DNA of 64,000 nucleotides from Bacteroidales bacterium. GTDB lineage: Bacteria > Bacteroidota > Bacteroidia > Bacteroidales > Muribaculaceae. The stretch lies in the NCBI GenBank assembly GCA_003150235.1, contig QAMW01000041.1, positions 1 to 64,000 on the forward strand, written 5' to 3'. The notes under the pieces are model-generated. The model was not told the origin of the DNA and did no database searches. It worked only from the letters and a program-made list of their open reading frames with translations. A program made the position numbers and the translations under genes. This document shows positions 43,442-51,412 of the stretch, one piece after another. The stretch's first letter is position 1; every line of letters starts with the position of its first letter.

Positions 43442-44175
43442 GATCCGGATGCTATAAGCGATTCGACTGTATAAGAAGCAAGCATCATGCCAAAAATAGC
43501 GGGAAGCCATGCCACTGTGCCGTAGGACGACCGTTTGTATTCTATAGCATCGGTCATGATTACGGCATTTTTACGCGGCTGCTCCTCGGAAAACACGGTT
43601 TTTATTCCCGACGAGATTCCTGCTTTGCGGAGACGGTGACGCACCTCACGGGCAAGCCCGTCGTGGAAGGTGTCACGGATGTCGGCATATCTCACCTTGG
43701 TCGGATCCATCCTGCCGCCTGCCCCCATCGAGGAAATCACCTTTATCCTGTCACGGTAGCAGCGAGAGAGCAACGCCACTTTGGGTGATATGGCATCTAT
43801 GGCGTCAATCACGAAATCGGGCGACGGGACAACCACGCTGTCTATATCGTCGACACCTATAAACCTCATCTCCGCTTCGACCTCACAATCGGGATTGATG
43901 TCAAGCACACGCTCACGCATCACCTCCACTTTCGGTTTTCCGATAGTGGATCGAAGCGCCGGAAGCTGCCTGTTAAGATTGCTCGGCGACACCACATCAC
44001 CGTCGATAAGCCTCAGATGTCCCACTCCCGCACGTGCGAGCATCTCGACGGCATACGCACCCACGCCGCCCACACCGACAACCGTCACACGGCTGTCGGC
44101 GAGACGCCCGACGGCACTCTCGCCGAGAAGCGACACCGTACGTTCGTTGAAAGGAGTGGTCACCGTCGGCATCAC
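43438..44175 (-). CDS. tcdA: tRNA threonylcarbamoyladenosine dehydratase
   Basis: 245 aa E1-like ThiF-fold protein. ATP loop VVGVGGVGAYAVEMLARAGVG, LIDGDVVSPSNLNRQLPAL, ISSMGAGGRMDPTKVRYADI and FSEEQPRK are hallmarks of TcdA (formerly CsdL/YgdL), which cyclises t6A37 in tRNA to ct6A. Overlaps the LolD-type gene by four bases. Usual length is about 240-270 aa. Confidence 0.92.
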   Translation of the reverse strand: MMPTVTTPFNERTVSLLGESAVGRLADSRVTVVGVGGVGAYAVEMLARAGVGHLRLIDGDVVSPSNLNRQLPALRSTIGKPKVEVMRERVLDINPDCEVEAEMRFIGVDDIDSVVVPSPDFVIDAIDAISPKVALLSRCYRDRIKVISSMGAGGRMDPTKVRYADIRDTFHDGLAREVRHRLRKAGISSGIKTVFSEEQPRKNAVIMTDAIEYKRSSYGTVAWLPAIFGMMLASYTVESLIASGS

Positions 44176-44178
44176 GTA

Positions 44179-45378
44179 TCAGTTCTTAAATTTTGAAGCT
44201 ATCGCCGCGGGGACTGCGTCCTTATGTACCATTATATCCATGGTCTTGGCAAGGAAATAAGGCTCCGATACATAGATATAACCGTCATAAAGCTGATTGG
44301 TATCCCATGAATTCTGCACCTTATAGTATTTATTGCCCTCCTGGTCGACAGCCTTGCCGACGATTACCATACCGTGATCATCGGTTGTCTCCTTGCGGTC
44401 AAACATTTCCTGACGTGACTCCTGTGTCACGGTGATTTCCTCTACCGGACCCTTTATGTCGTAGCGCTCGTCCTGACGGTCCTTGTCGCTCAGCTGCACC
44501 CAGCGCGACAGTTCGGTACCGGTAAGGTCTTTCGCGCCTTTCTCCACGGGAATCACAGCATAACCCTTACGCCACTTGAAACCGCCTTCGCTCACATCGG
44601 CGCCCCATGCGACGGGATAACCGTTGTCGACGGCATTGTCGACAATCGCCTTCAGCTCGTCGAGAGGCACATTCTGCATTGTCCCCCAAAGCCAGTTGTC
44701 AGCCACTTCGAGCGCAAAAGGCTTGTAGAAGGGATGATGGGTAAATGACGTAACCTCTATATAATCTTCGGGTTTTACGTTCAATGATTCAGCAAACGAC
44801 TTGGGTGTATAGGTCTTGCCTTCATATACAAATGTTTCAGGCACTTCGCCGAAATAAGCGTCAAGTATAGCGTTAAAGCCCTTCTCCCACGCTGTCGACA
44901 GGCGACGGTCGGGCATCTTTATCACTGCGTCAAGATATGATTCCAGCACAGCCGACAGTTCTCCGTGTACATGCTTTTCCTCACCGTAGTTCAATCCGGG
45001 ATAAGCTTCCTCGGGAAGCGCGCCGTACATCTCTATCACGTAAGGCACATCGTGAGCCGCACCGCCCTGTGCGAAATTCACCTTGCCGTCCATCCTGACA
45101 TATTTGCGCGCCTTGTCAAGATAGCACTGACGCACAATGTACATTTCGCTCAGGTCAACCGGCTTGCCGCCTTTGCGCATCATCTCCTCTTCAAGGAATG
45201 AATTGGTGGAGAAACACCAACATGTGCCTGACTGGTTCTGGTCACGTATAGGGGTGGTTTTTACCACCTTCACGTCGGTAAACTTAAATCCGGTGCTGTC
45301 CGGAACAATTACTTTATCATCGGCGGAAGCATTGAATGCAAGCGCGCCGGCAAGAACAGAAGCTATTATGTATTTCAT
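44179..45378 (-). CDS. Exported C1B cysteine peptidase (PepC/bleomycin hydrolase-like)
   Basis: 399 aa with a signal peptide (YIIASVLAGALAFNASA). Catalytic set: Gln and Cys in RDQNQSGTCWCFSTNS (Cys 53), His in DDHGMVIVG and Asn in VQNSWDTN. PepC and bleomycin hydrolase are normally cytoplasmic aminopeptidases; Bacteroidales carry this exported form, shorter than the usual ~445 aa. It probably trims peptides in the periplasm. Three bases separate its stop from the tcdA start, so they may share a transcript. A -7 box lies at 45409-45402. Confidence 0.9.
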   Translation of the reverse strand: MKYIIASVLAGALAFNASADDKVIVPDSTGFKFTDVKVVKTTPIRDQNQSGTCWCFSTNSFLEEEMMRKGGKPVDLSEMYIVRQCYLDKARKYVRMDGKVNFAQGGAAHDVPYVIEMYGALPEEAYPGLNYGEEKHVHGELSAVLESYLDAVIKMPDRRLSTAWEKGFNAILDAYFGEVPETFVYEGKTYTPKSFAESLNVKPEDYIEVTSFTHHPFYKPFALEVADNWLWGTMQNVPLDELKAIVDNAVDNGYPVAWGADVSEGGFKWRKGYAVIPVEKGAKDLTGTELSRWVQLSDKDRQDERYDIKGPVEEITVTQESRQEMFDRKETTDDHGMVIVGKAVDQEGNKYYKVQNSWDTNQLYDGYIYVSEPYFLAKTMDIMVHKDAVPAAIASKFKN

Positions 45379-45401
45379 ATCTTAATGTTTTCCTTACATT
45401 A

Positions 45402-45409
45402 CAAAATTA
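45402..45409 (-). promoter_or_regulatory. -7 box for the exported peptidase gene
   Basis: TAATTTTG on the minus strand, 24 bp before the ATG at 45378. No clear -33 element. Confidence 0.45.
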
Positions 45410-45577
45410 GTCAATAATTCCTTAACCGCCTACATTTACCCGAAATTTATATCCGATGTTCGGCGGATGCTTTAACCATTCAGTGCCGCTAACTTAAAGA
45501 TTATGCCGGAAGAGACAAAATATCGGATATTCAAGACTGCGACTTGAGGATTATATGGTCAGGAGTTATGATGTGAA

Positions 45578-45813
45578 TTCCCCACAGGGGATAAATATCG
45601 TTAACGGCGGGTAGCCCTGAAAGGGCACCCGCTGCAGAGCCGGTCTCACTTCATCTCCTACCCCGGAGCGGGTTGCATAGCCACTTGATTAGCATATATT
45701 TATGCAACCCGTTTCAGGGTTGCCCTGTTGTTGCGGTATCATTTTCCACGGGTGCCACCTTCGGGGCTACCCGCGGTTAGGAGGATGAATCCCCTCACGG
45801 GGATTTATGGCTC
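45578..45813. repeat. Nested-palindrome repeat family B, copy 1
   Basis: Hairpin blocks in mirror order: TCCCCACAGGGGATAA; GGCGGGTAGCCCTGAAAGG with GCACCCG; CCGGAGCGGGTTGCATA paired with TTATGCAACCCGTTTCAGG; CACGGGTGCCACCTTCGGGG with CTACCCGCGGTTA; then ATCCCCTCACGGGGAT. Not coding. Its right end (45783-45813) is inverted at 46450-46481. Confidence 0.72.
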
Positions 45814-45934
45814 TTGCGTCTATGCTAATGACATTTAGATTGCGACATTCCGATAATTCTCATAAAAGGAGTTAAAGGCTCAACCTTGACGCGACGGTAA
45901 ATGTTAAAGCATTGAACATAAAAATTTATTGACT

Positions 45935-46297
45935 ATGAATACAAATGCCGAAATTGCCGCACAGACATCAAAGACTGCGGCTGAAATTAGTGCCGACGCC
46001 GCTAAAGTGAGTGTTGACGCTGCAAAAACCGCCGTAAAGGAAGAAACCATGCAGCAGGTGAAAAACTTGAAGGAAGATACCGCCCAGGCAAAAGCCTCTG
46101 CCGCCGATAAACTAAATGACATGAAAGAGGCTGCAGCCGACAAGCTCGACGACATCAAGGGTCAGGCTTCCGACATGCTTGCCGCAGCCAAAGAAAAAGG
46201 AGGTTCGCTCATGGACAAACTGAAAGACAAGGCTTCCGACCTCCTCGATTCGGGTGGTGACGCATTGCACAACCTCGCCGACAAGCTGGACAAATAA
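45935..46297 (+). CDS. Small Ala/Lys/Asp-rich amphipathic-helix (LEA/apolipoprotein-like) protein
   Basis: 120 aa from the ATG at 45935; a TTG six bases earlier is unlikely. No signal peptide, no Cys, almost entirely charged and alanine-rich with 11-residue-like periodicity (AADKLNDMKEAAADKLDDIK; DKLKDKASDLLDSGG). Such sequence forms long amphipathic helices, as in LEA or YtxH/CsbD-like stress proteins or coiled coils; homology calls are unsafe because composition dominates. It has its own terminator and sits alone between two palindromic repeats. Stress or envelope-associated role is inference. Confidence 0.7.
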   Translation: MNTNAEIAAQTSKTAAEISADAAKVSVDAAKTAVKEETMQQVKNLKEDTAQAKASAADKLNDMKEAAADKLDDIKGQASDMLAAAKEKGGSLMDKLKDKASDLLDSGGDALHNLADKLDK

Positions 46298-46320
46298 CCC
46301 CTCCATAGAAACGAAACAAA

Positions 46321-46358
46321 GAGGGCGCACCGGATTTCGATGCGCCCTCCTTTATTTT
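46321..46358 (+). terminator. Terminator of the amphipathic-helix gene
   Basis: Stem GAGGGCGCA / TGCGCCCTC followed by CTTTATTTTG, 24 bp after the stop. Confidence 0.85.
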
Positions 46359-46449
46359 GTCTTTCCTGTACTGTAGGTGTTGCAAAACTATGATTTTGTC
46401 CTCAAGGTAGGGACATCACTTTGCGACAATGTCACGAACTTTGGTGCCG

Positions 46450-46672
46450 GAGCCATAAATCCCCGAAAGGGGGATTCATCCTGTTATCCGCGGGTAATGC
46501 CGAAGGCATACCCGTGGCGCAAGTGCATCTCCTGATGACTCAACCCCGGAGTGGGTTGCATAGCCGCTTGATTAGCATATATTTATGCAACCCGTTTCAG
46601 GGTTGCGTTGTTGTGGGGGTATCGCTTTCCACGGGTGCCCACTTCGGGGCTACCCGCGGCTAACTCTATCTT
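46450..46672. repeat. Nested-palindrome repeat family B, copy 2
   Basis: Same block order as the copy at 45578. The central block from 46544 (CCGGAGTGGGTTGCATAGCC...) matches the first copy (from 45661) with about two differences over ~60 bp. Its left end (46450-46481) is the inverse of the first copy's right end. Confidence 0.72.
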
Positions 46673-46753
46673 GCCCATTCCGGGCAAAATCCTTAGTTCG
46701 TTAGTGACATTGCCCTTCCACTCGCCCCTACAGCTACGCTGATTATCAAGTCA

Positions 46754-47962
46754 TCAGCCTATTTTGTCTACCTCAAGGTCACCGTTGAACACTTCATGCC
46801 AGGGAAGTCCCTGGGCGGCAATCACTGCGAGGAAGGGATCGGGATCAAATTCCTCGACGTTATGCACACCGGGCTTAACCCACTTGCCGGTGAGGAACAT
46901 CATGGCGCCCGCCATAGCCGGCACACCGGTAGTATAACTTACCGCCTGCATACCTGTCTCCTTGTATGCCGCCTCATGACTGCAGTTATTATATATATAA
47001 TAGGTAAGAGGCTTGCCCTCCTTGTCTTTTCCTGAGATACGGCAACCGATGGAAGTCTCGCCATGATAGTTTTCGCCGAGATCCTGCGGGTTGGGAAGCA
47101 CCGCCTTAAGGAACTGCAACGGAATGATTTTAGTGCCGTTATAGTCAACCTCGTCGATACGCGCCATGCCGATATTCTGAATCACACGCAAGTGAGTCAG
47201 ATATTCCTGACCGAAAGTCATCCAGAAGCGCGCGCGCTTGATTGTCGGGAAATTCTCTACCAGTGACTCAAGCTCCTCATGATAAAGCAGGTAAGAATCG
47301 CGGGCACCGATATTGGGATAGGTCAGCGGCGCATGGATTTCAAGAGGCTTTGTCACCACCCATTTACCCTCCTCGTAGTAACGCCCGTTCTGGGTTATCT
47401 CGCGGATATTGATTTCGGGGTTGAAATTAGTGGCAAACGCCTTTCCGTGGTCGCCCGCGTTGCAGTCGACGATATCAAGATACTCCATCTCGGAGAAATA
47501 ATGCTTTGCCGCGTAGGCGGTGAACACCCCCGACACTCCCGGGTCGAAGCCGCAGCCGAGGATAGCTGTAAGACCCGCCTTCTCGAAGCGTTCGCGGTAA
47601 GCCCACTGCCATGAATACTCGAAATGTGCCTCATCCTTAGGCTCATAGTTGGCGGTGTCAAGATAGTTCACTCCACATTCAAGACACGCGTCCATGATAG
47701 TGAGGTCCTGATAAGGGAGAGCCACGTTAATCACCAGGTTGGGGTTGTGGCGTCGGAAAAGAGCCACAAGCTCCTCCACGCTGTCGGCATCCACCCTGTC
47801 GGTAGTGATATTTTTGGCGCCTATCGCCTTTGCGATGGCGTCACACTTGCTCTGTGTACGCGATGCAAGCACAATCTCTGTGAATACATCGGGATTCTGC
47901 GCACATTTGTGAGCCACGACGGTGCCTACACCGCCGGCTCCTATGATTATGACCTTTGCCAT
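46754..47962 (-). CDS. Carboxynorspermidine dehydrogenase-like enzyme (saccharopine dehydrogenase family)
   Basis: 402 aa. Rossmann start KVIIIGAGGVGTVVAHKCA, then VINVALPYQDLTIMDACLECG, NYLDTANYEP and LGCGFDPGVSGVFTAYAAKHY. This closely fits carboxy(nor)spermidine synthase/dehydrogenase of bacteria that make spermidine through the carboxyspermidine route, a common route in Bacteroidetes; it condenses aspartate semialdehyde with a diamine using NADPH. Some annotate it as saccharopine dehydrogenase or LYS1-like. The decarboxylase partner (nspC) is not in the window. Confidence 0.85.
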   Translation of the reverse strand: MAKVIIIGAGGVGTVVAHKCAQNPDVFTEIVLASRTQSKCDAIAKAIGAKNITTDRVDADSVEELVALFRRHNPNLVINVALPYQDLTIMDACLECGVNYLDTANYEPKDEAHFEYSWQWAYRERFEKAGLTAILGCGFDPGVSGVFTAYAAKHYFSEMEYLDIVDCNAGDHGKAFATNFNPEINIREITQNGRYYEEGKWVVTKPLEIHAPLTYPNIGARDSYLLYHEELESLVENFPTIKRARFWMTFGQEYLTHLRVIQNIGMARIDEVDYNGTKIIPLQFLKAVLPNPQDLGENYHGETSIGCRISGKDKEGKPLTYYIYNNCSHEAAYKETGMQAVSYTTGVPAMAGAMMFLTGKWVKPGVHNVEEFDPDPFLAVIAAQGLPWHEVFNGDLEVDKIG

Positions 47963-48010
47963 TCTCTATATCTGTTATTATTACGTTTATTTAAGTTTCG
48001 CAAGCTCAAC

Positions 48011-48115
48011 TTAAAGGTTATAGGGTTATAGGGTTTAAAGTTTAAGGTTTAAGGTTTAGGGTTTAAGTTAACCTTTTAACCTTCAACTTTCGCAAGCGAA
48101 AGTTGAAATGTTTAT
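48011..48115. repeat. Degenerate GGTTTAA repeats with a perfect hairpin
   Basis: Between the dehydrogenase and mscL genes: tandem variants of GGTTTAA (GGTTATA, GGTTTAA, GGTTTAG), their inverse TTAACC, then the perfect palindrome CAACTTTCGC-AA-GCGAAAGTTG. Left neighbour TTTCGCAAGCTCAACTT echoes the palindrome. Not coding; it may form the mscL transcript end. Confidence 0.6.
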
Positions 48116-48118
48116 CGA

Positions 48119-48550
48119 TTACTTTTTATCTGCCTGCTGCTTGAGGAGATCACGTATCTCGGTAAGCAACATTTCCTCCTTTGTCGGTGCCGGAGGAGCG
48201 GCGGGAGTTTCCTCGACCTTCTTCTTAAAGCGGTTCATGAAGCGGATAGCCACGAATATACAGAACGCCACAATCAGGAAGTCAACTATATTCTGCACAA
48301 ACACGCCCCAAGTCATCGCAACCTCGGGAGTGACTATCTCCTCTCCGTTCATCACGGCATCCTTCAATATCAGTTTGTGCTCCTTGAAGTCAAGTCCACC
48401 CGTGGCAAGCCCTACCAACGGCATTACCACGTCATTGACAAGCGAGGACACGATCTTACCGAACGCGCCACCGATAATTACACCGACTGCCATGTCAACG
48501 ACATTTCCTTTCATGGCAAACTCCTTGAATTCAGTGAGAAATTTTCCCAT
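48119..48550 (-). CDS. mscL: Large-conductance mechanosensitive channel
   Basis: 143 aa from the ATG at 48550; the TTG two codons upstream is not needed. N-terminal amphipathic helix FLTEFKEFAMKGNVVDMAVG, first pore helix VIIGGAFGKIVSSLVNDVVMP, second helix FLIVAFCIFVAIRFMNRF and a charged C-terminal bundle helix (EEMLLTEIRDLLKQQ). Releases solutes on osmotic downshock. The proline-rich linker is slightly long. A -7 box lies 50 bp upstream. Confidence 0.96.
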   Translation of the reverse strand: MGKFLTEFKEFAMKGNVVDMAVGVIIGGAFGKIVSSLVNDVVMPLVGLATGGLDFKEHKLILKDAVMNGEEIVTPEVAMTWGVFVQNIVDFLIVAFCIFVAIRFMNRFKKKVEETPAAPPAPTKEEMLLTEIRDLLKQQADKK

Positions 48551-48599
48551 AATCAAATATTTTATTAGTTCATAAATTGCTCATTTCTACATTTTCACG

Positions 48600-48607
48600 C
48601 AAAATTA
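48600..48607 (-). promoter_or_regulatory. -7 box for mscL
   Basis: TAATTTTG followed by G on the minus strand, 50 bp before the ATG. Confidence 0.45.
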
Positions 48608-48661
48608 AAGATTTTTTTCCTTTATTTTATATGCAGAATAATTTTATTGGAAAAAAATTAG

Positions 48662-48669
48662 TAATTTTG
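48662..48669 (+). promoter_or_regulatory. -7 box for gapA
   Basis: TAATTTTG, 97 bp before the ATG, in an A/T-rich stretch (48600-48660) that could act as an UP-like element for a strong promoter. The long leader fits a highly expressed gene. Confidence 0.5.
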
Positions 48670-48765
48670 TGACGCAAATTCAGGTATCATATATTTGGAA
48701 TCTGTGATACGAGTACAATTAAAACAAGGTAGAAGATTTACATAAACCCAATATTAACAAAAATT

Positions 48766-49776
48766 ATGACTAAAGTAGGTATTAATGGTTTTGGTCGCAT
48801 CGGTCGTTTCGTATTCCGTGCTTCCACCAAGAGAGATGACATCGAAGTTGTCGCTATCAACGACCTTCTTCCCGTTGACTACATGGCTTACATGCTTAAG
48901 TATGACACAATGCACGGTCACTTCGACGGCACTGTTGACTACGACATGGAAAAGAGCCTCCTTATCGTAAACGGCAAGGAAATCCGCGTTACTGCATGCC
49001 GCGACCCGAAAGAAATCAACTGGGGCGCTGTTAACGCTGAATACGTTGTTGAGTCAACCGGTCTTTTCCTCACCAAGGAAAAAGCTCAGGCTCACATCGA
49101 GGCAGGTGCCAAGTATGTAGTTATGTCAGCTCCTTCAAAGGACGATACCCCCATGTTCGTATGTGGTGTTAACCTTGACAAGTATGTAAAGGGTACTCAG
49201 TTTGTATCTAACGCATCTTGCACCACCAACTGTCTTGCTCCTATCACCAAGGTGCTCAACGACAAGTTTGGCGTGGTTGAAGGTCTTATGACTACCGTTC
49301 ACTCTACTACCGCTACTCAGAAGACTGTTGACGGTCCCTCTATGAAGGACTGGCGTGGTGGTCGTGCCGCTTCAGGCAACATCATCCCCTCTTCTACAGG
49401 TGCTGCTAAGGCTGTAGGTAAAGTTATCCCCGAGCTCAACGGCAAGCTCACCGGTATGTCTATGCGTGTCCCCACTCTCGACGTATCTGTTGTTGACCTT
49501 ACTGTTAACCTCGCTAAGCCCGCTACTTACGATGAGATTTGCGCTGCAATGAAGGAAGCTTCTGAAGGCGAACTCAAGGGTGTGCTCGGCTACACTGAGG
49601 ACGATGTTGTATCAAGTGACTTCCTCGGCGATCCCCGCACTTCTATCTTCGACAAGAAGGCCGGTATCCAGTTGACTCCGACTTTCGTTAAGATTATCTC
49701 TTGGTATGACAACGAGATCGGTTACTCTAACAAGGTGCTTGACCTCATCGCTCACATGAAGAAAGTTAACGGCTAA
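48766..49776 (+). CDS. gapA: Glyceraldehyde-3-phosphate dehydrogenase, type I
   Basis: 336 aa glycolytic enzyme. NAD-binding GINGFGRIGRFVFRAS, active-site SNASCTTNCLAPITKVL (nucleophile Cys), TTVHSTTATQKTVDGPS, GRAASGNIIPSSTGAAKAVG and SWYDNEIGYSNKVLDL. Codon use differs from neighbours, with many T-ending codons (GGT, CGT, GCT, GTT, TCT) where neighbours use C, as expected from translational selection. It has its own promoter and terminator. Confidence 0.98.
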   Translation: MTKVGINGFGRIGRFVFRASTKRDDIEVVAINDLLPVDYMAYMLKYDTMHGHFDGTVDYDMEKSLLIVNGKEIRVTACRDPKEINWGAVNAEYVVESTGLFLTKEKAQAHIEAGAKYVVMSAPSKDDTPMFVCGVNLDKYVKGTQFVSNASCTTNCLAPITKVLNDKFGVVEGLMTTVHSTTATQKTVDGPSMKDWRGGRAASGNIIPSSTGAAKAVGKVIPELNGKLTGMSMRVPTLDVSVVDLTVNLAKPATYDEICAAMKEASEGELKGVLGYTEDDVVSSDFLGDPRTSIFDKKAGIQLTPTFVKIISWYDNEIGYSNKVLDLIAHMKKVNG

Positions 49777-49802
49777 TAAACAGTCGGGATTTCACGACAC
49801 AA

Positions 49803-49836
49803 AAGGCTGCGTCAATCTTGATGCAGCCTTCTTTAT
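49803..49836 (+). terminator. Terminator of gapA
   Basis: Stem AAGGCTGC(GTCA) / (TGAT)GCAGCCTT followed by CTTTAT, 27 bp after the stop. Confidence 0.8.
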
Positions 49837-49911
49837 ATCCTGCCTCCTTTTCTTTTATCTATGCTAAATATCATTAAAACACAGAAGAATATAGTTAAAA
49901 CAATTTAAAAT

Positions 49912-49952
49912 GGGGGGGGTGATTGCAAATACAGATTAATTGCTTTATCTTG
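49912..49952 (+). promoter_or_regulatory. Promoter with an adjoining G8 tract
   Basis: Eight G (49912-49919), then TTG (49923-49925), a 20-bp spacer and TATCTTG (49946-49952), an imperfect -7 box. It serves the secreted protein at 49998. The homopolymer touches the upstream edge of the -33 element. Confidence 0.4.
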
Positions 49953-49997
49953 CGCACACTTATCATATAAAAATTTTTATCACCAATTATTTAACAC

Positions 49998-51209
49998 ATG
50001 AATAAAAAACTACTTCTTTCAGGAGCGGCAATCCTTGCAGCGTCTACAGCAATAGCACAGATTTCTGATACTCCGTCATTTGAGTCAGAAGAAGCTTGTA
50101 CGCTAAGCGTTGTCCCCGCAGAAATATGCGCGGGCAATCTTCCACAGGTGGTCATTGTAAACGAAGGCGAAATCACCGTCCTCGACAACAATTTCAAAGA
50201 AATCAACCGTTTTTCATTTGATGTACAGACCGGAAAGCAGACAAATACCTTCTTCACGGCAATTCCCATACTTGAAGTAAGCTATCAAAACGAAGAGCAG
50301 ATAGCAGCAGGCACAACATTCACGTTTTCCACCGCCCTGACATATCTTCAGGAAAATTTCGGCGGAATATCGTTCAAAACTGAAGAACACGGTTCGGAGA
50401 CATGGTTTATAGAATATTATTGGAATGACTGGCAATATGGTGAAAACTTCCCACAGACATTCATCATTCTCAAAAGCGACGGGTCACTGTATAGAGTGGT
50501 CAGAGAGTACAACGGGACTCCGACAGGATATACCGACACATGGATTGAGGCACCCAACAGCACACCGGAGACAAACGACTTTACCTACGGTGTATCCAAA
50601 AACTATTTGTGCATCAACGGTTTTGAGATATGTTCCGGAATAACCGTCTCTCAAAAGCTGTTTAACGACGATGACAATTACGAATATCTTGTTCCTGTTC
50701 TCACTTCCGGAACCAGAGAAAACTTTTGGGGAGACTGCATCGACGGTAAATATCAGAACAAGACTGTCACTACAGGTGATTTTGTTACCGGCGTCAAGCT
50801 CATGAACGACAAGGGCGCAGTGCTTCAGACATTTGATGGAGATGGGAGCTATTCAAACGCATATATCCTCGGCGACAATAAATATATATCCTTTGACGAC
50901 ATGACTTATTACCGTATTTCCGGTAATGGCACCGGCGCGCTCACCGAAGTGACTCTTCCTGTCGGCGTGAAAATCTCTCCCCGCGTGGCACAACGCTCCA
51001 CACCGATTGACATCACTGTGGGCGATGACACCACCACCCGCACCGTCAAGGTAATCGGCACAAACGGCATGGTCATGATGACAACCGAGATTCCCGCAGG
51101 CATAACCTCTACGTCAATCAACACGTCGCGCCTCCCTGCAGGCATGTATGTCGTGGCTGTTGACGACGGAAGCAACAATGTCGAAAACTGCAAGATTGTA
51201 ATACGCTGA
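49998..51209 (+). CDS. Secreted protein with C-terminal sorting-like domain, unknown function
   Basis: 403 aa. Signal peptide (LLLSGAAILAASTAIA). The mature part (~25-325) is beta-rich, with no family recognised; it reads like a propeller or sandwich of repeated 'query' strands (GEITVLDNNFKEINRFSFDV; SDGSLYRVVREYNG; NDKGAVLQTFDGDGS). The last ~75 residues (TTRTVKVIGTNGMVMMTTEI, then LPAGMYVVAVDDG) are a clear type A-like secretion tail. Alone between two terminators. Confidence 0.8.
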   Translation: MNKKLLLSGAAILAASTAIAQISDTPSFESEEACTLSVVPAEICAGNLPQVVIVNEGEITVLDNNFKEINRFSFDVQTGKQTNTFFTAIPILEVSYQNEEQIAAGTTFTFSTALTYLQENFGGISFKTEEHGSETWFIEYYWNDWQYGENFPQTFIILKSDGSLYRVVREYNGTPTGYTDTWIEAPNSTPETNDFTYGVSKNYLCINGFEICSGITVSQKLFNDDDNYEYLVPVLTSGTRENFWGDCIDGKYQNKTVTTGDFVTGVKLMNDKGAVLQTFDGDGSYSNAYILGDNKYISFDDMTYYRISGNGTGALTEVTLPVGVKISPRVAQRSTPIDITVGDDTTTRTVKVIGTNGMVMMTTEIPAGITSTSINTSRLPAGMYVVAVDDGSNNVENCKIVIR

Positions 51210-51236
51210 TATCACACACCATCCATTTGAAGACCC

Positions 51237-51280
51237 GAGAGGGCGTAGCAAAGTTTTGCTACGCCCTCTCAGGTTTTCTT
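51237..51280 (+). terminator. Terminator after the secreted-protein gene
   Basis: Long perfect stem GAGAGGGCGTAGCAAA / TTTGCTACGCCCTCTC with a two-base loop, then a T-rich tail (GGTTTTCTT). Confidence 0.88.
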
Positions 51281-51292
51281 GCTTGACGCTTC

Positions 51293-51412
51293 AATCGTAA
51301 ATCTGCATACTTTTCATGCAATTTTTCGATTCAATCGTAAATCTGCACAATTTTTATGTAATTTTTCGATTTAATCGTAAATCTACATAAATTATTTGCA
51401 AATCTCCGATTC
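51293..51412. repeat. Three 40-bp palindromic direct repeats (probable operators)
   Basis: Exact 40-bp period: AATCGTAAATCT begins at 51293, 51333 and 51373. Each unit is itself an imperfect inverted repeat: AATCG near the left end faces CGATT at the right, and TGCAT faces ATGCA inside. There are no spacers. The third unit covers the -33 element of the DUF4143 ATPase promoter. Confidence 0.8.

Larger units (their letters stand above)
45379..45934. other. Intergenic region with repeat family B copy 1
   Basis: 556 bp without a gene. Left end: promoter box TAATTTTG (minus) at 45402-45409 for the peptidase. TATCCGAT near 45450 and ATCGGATA near 45524 are inverted. The rest is the palindromic repeat at 45578-45813 and the short leader of the next gene. 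Confidence 0.65.
46298..46753. other. Intergenic region with terminator and repeat family B copy 2
   Basis: 456 bp without a gene: the terminator at 46321, a plain ~90-bp stretch, the palindromic repeat at 46450-46672, then ~80 bp before the 3' end of the leftward dehydrogenase gene, where CGCCCCTACAGCTACGC repeats the edge motif of family A. Confidence 0.65.

Noticed and set aside
43442..43510. Upstream start for the LolD-type gene
   Set aside because: The ATG at 43441 overlaps the tcdA stop and begins the normal family sequence.
51293..51412. Possible short CRISPR array
   Set aside because: The repeats are directly tandem with a 40-bp period and have no spacers, and no cas genes are near.
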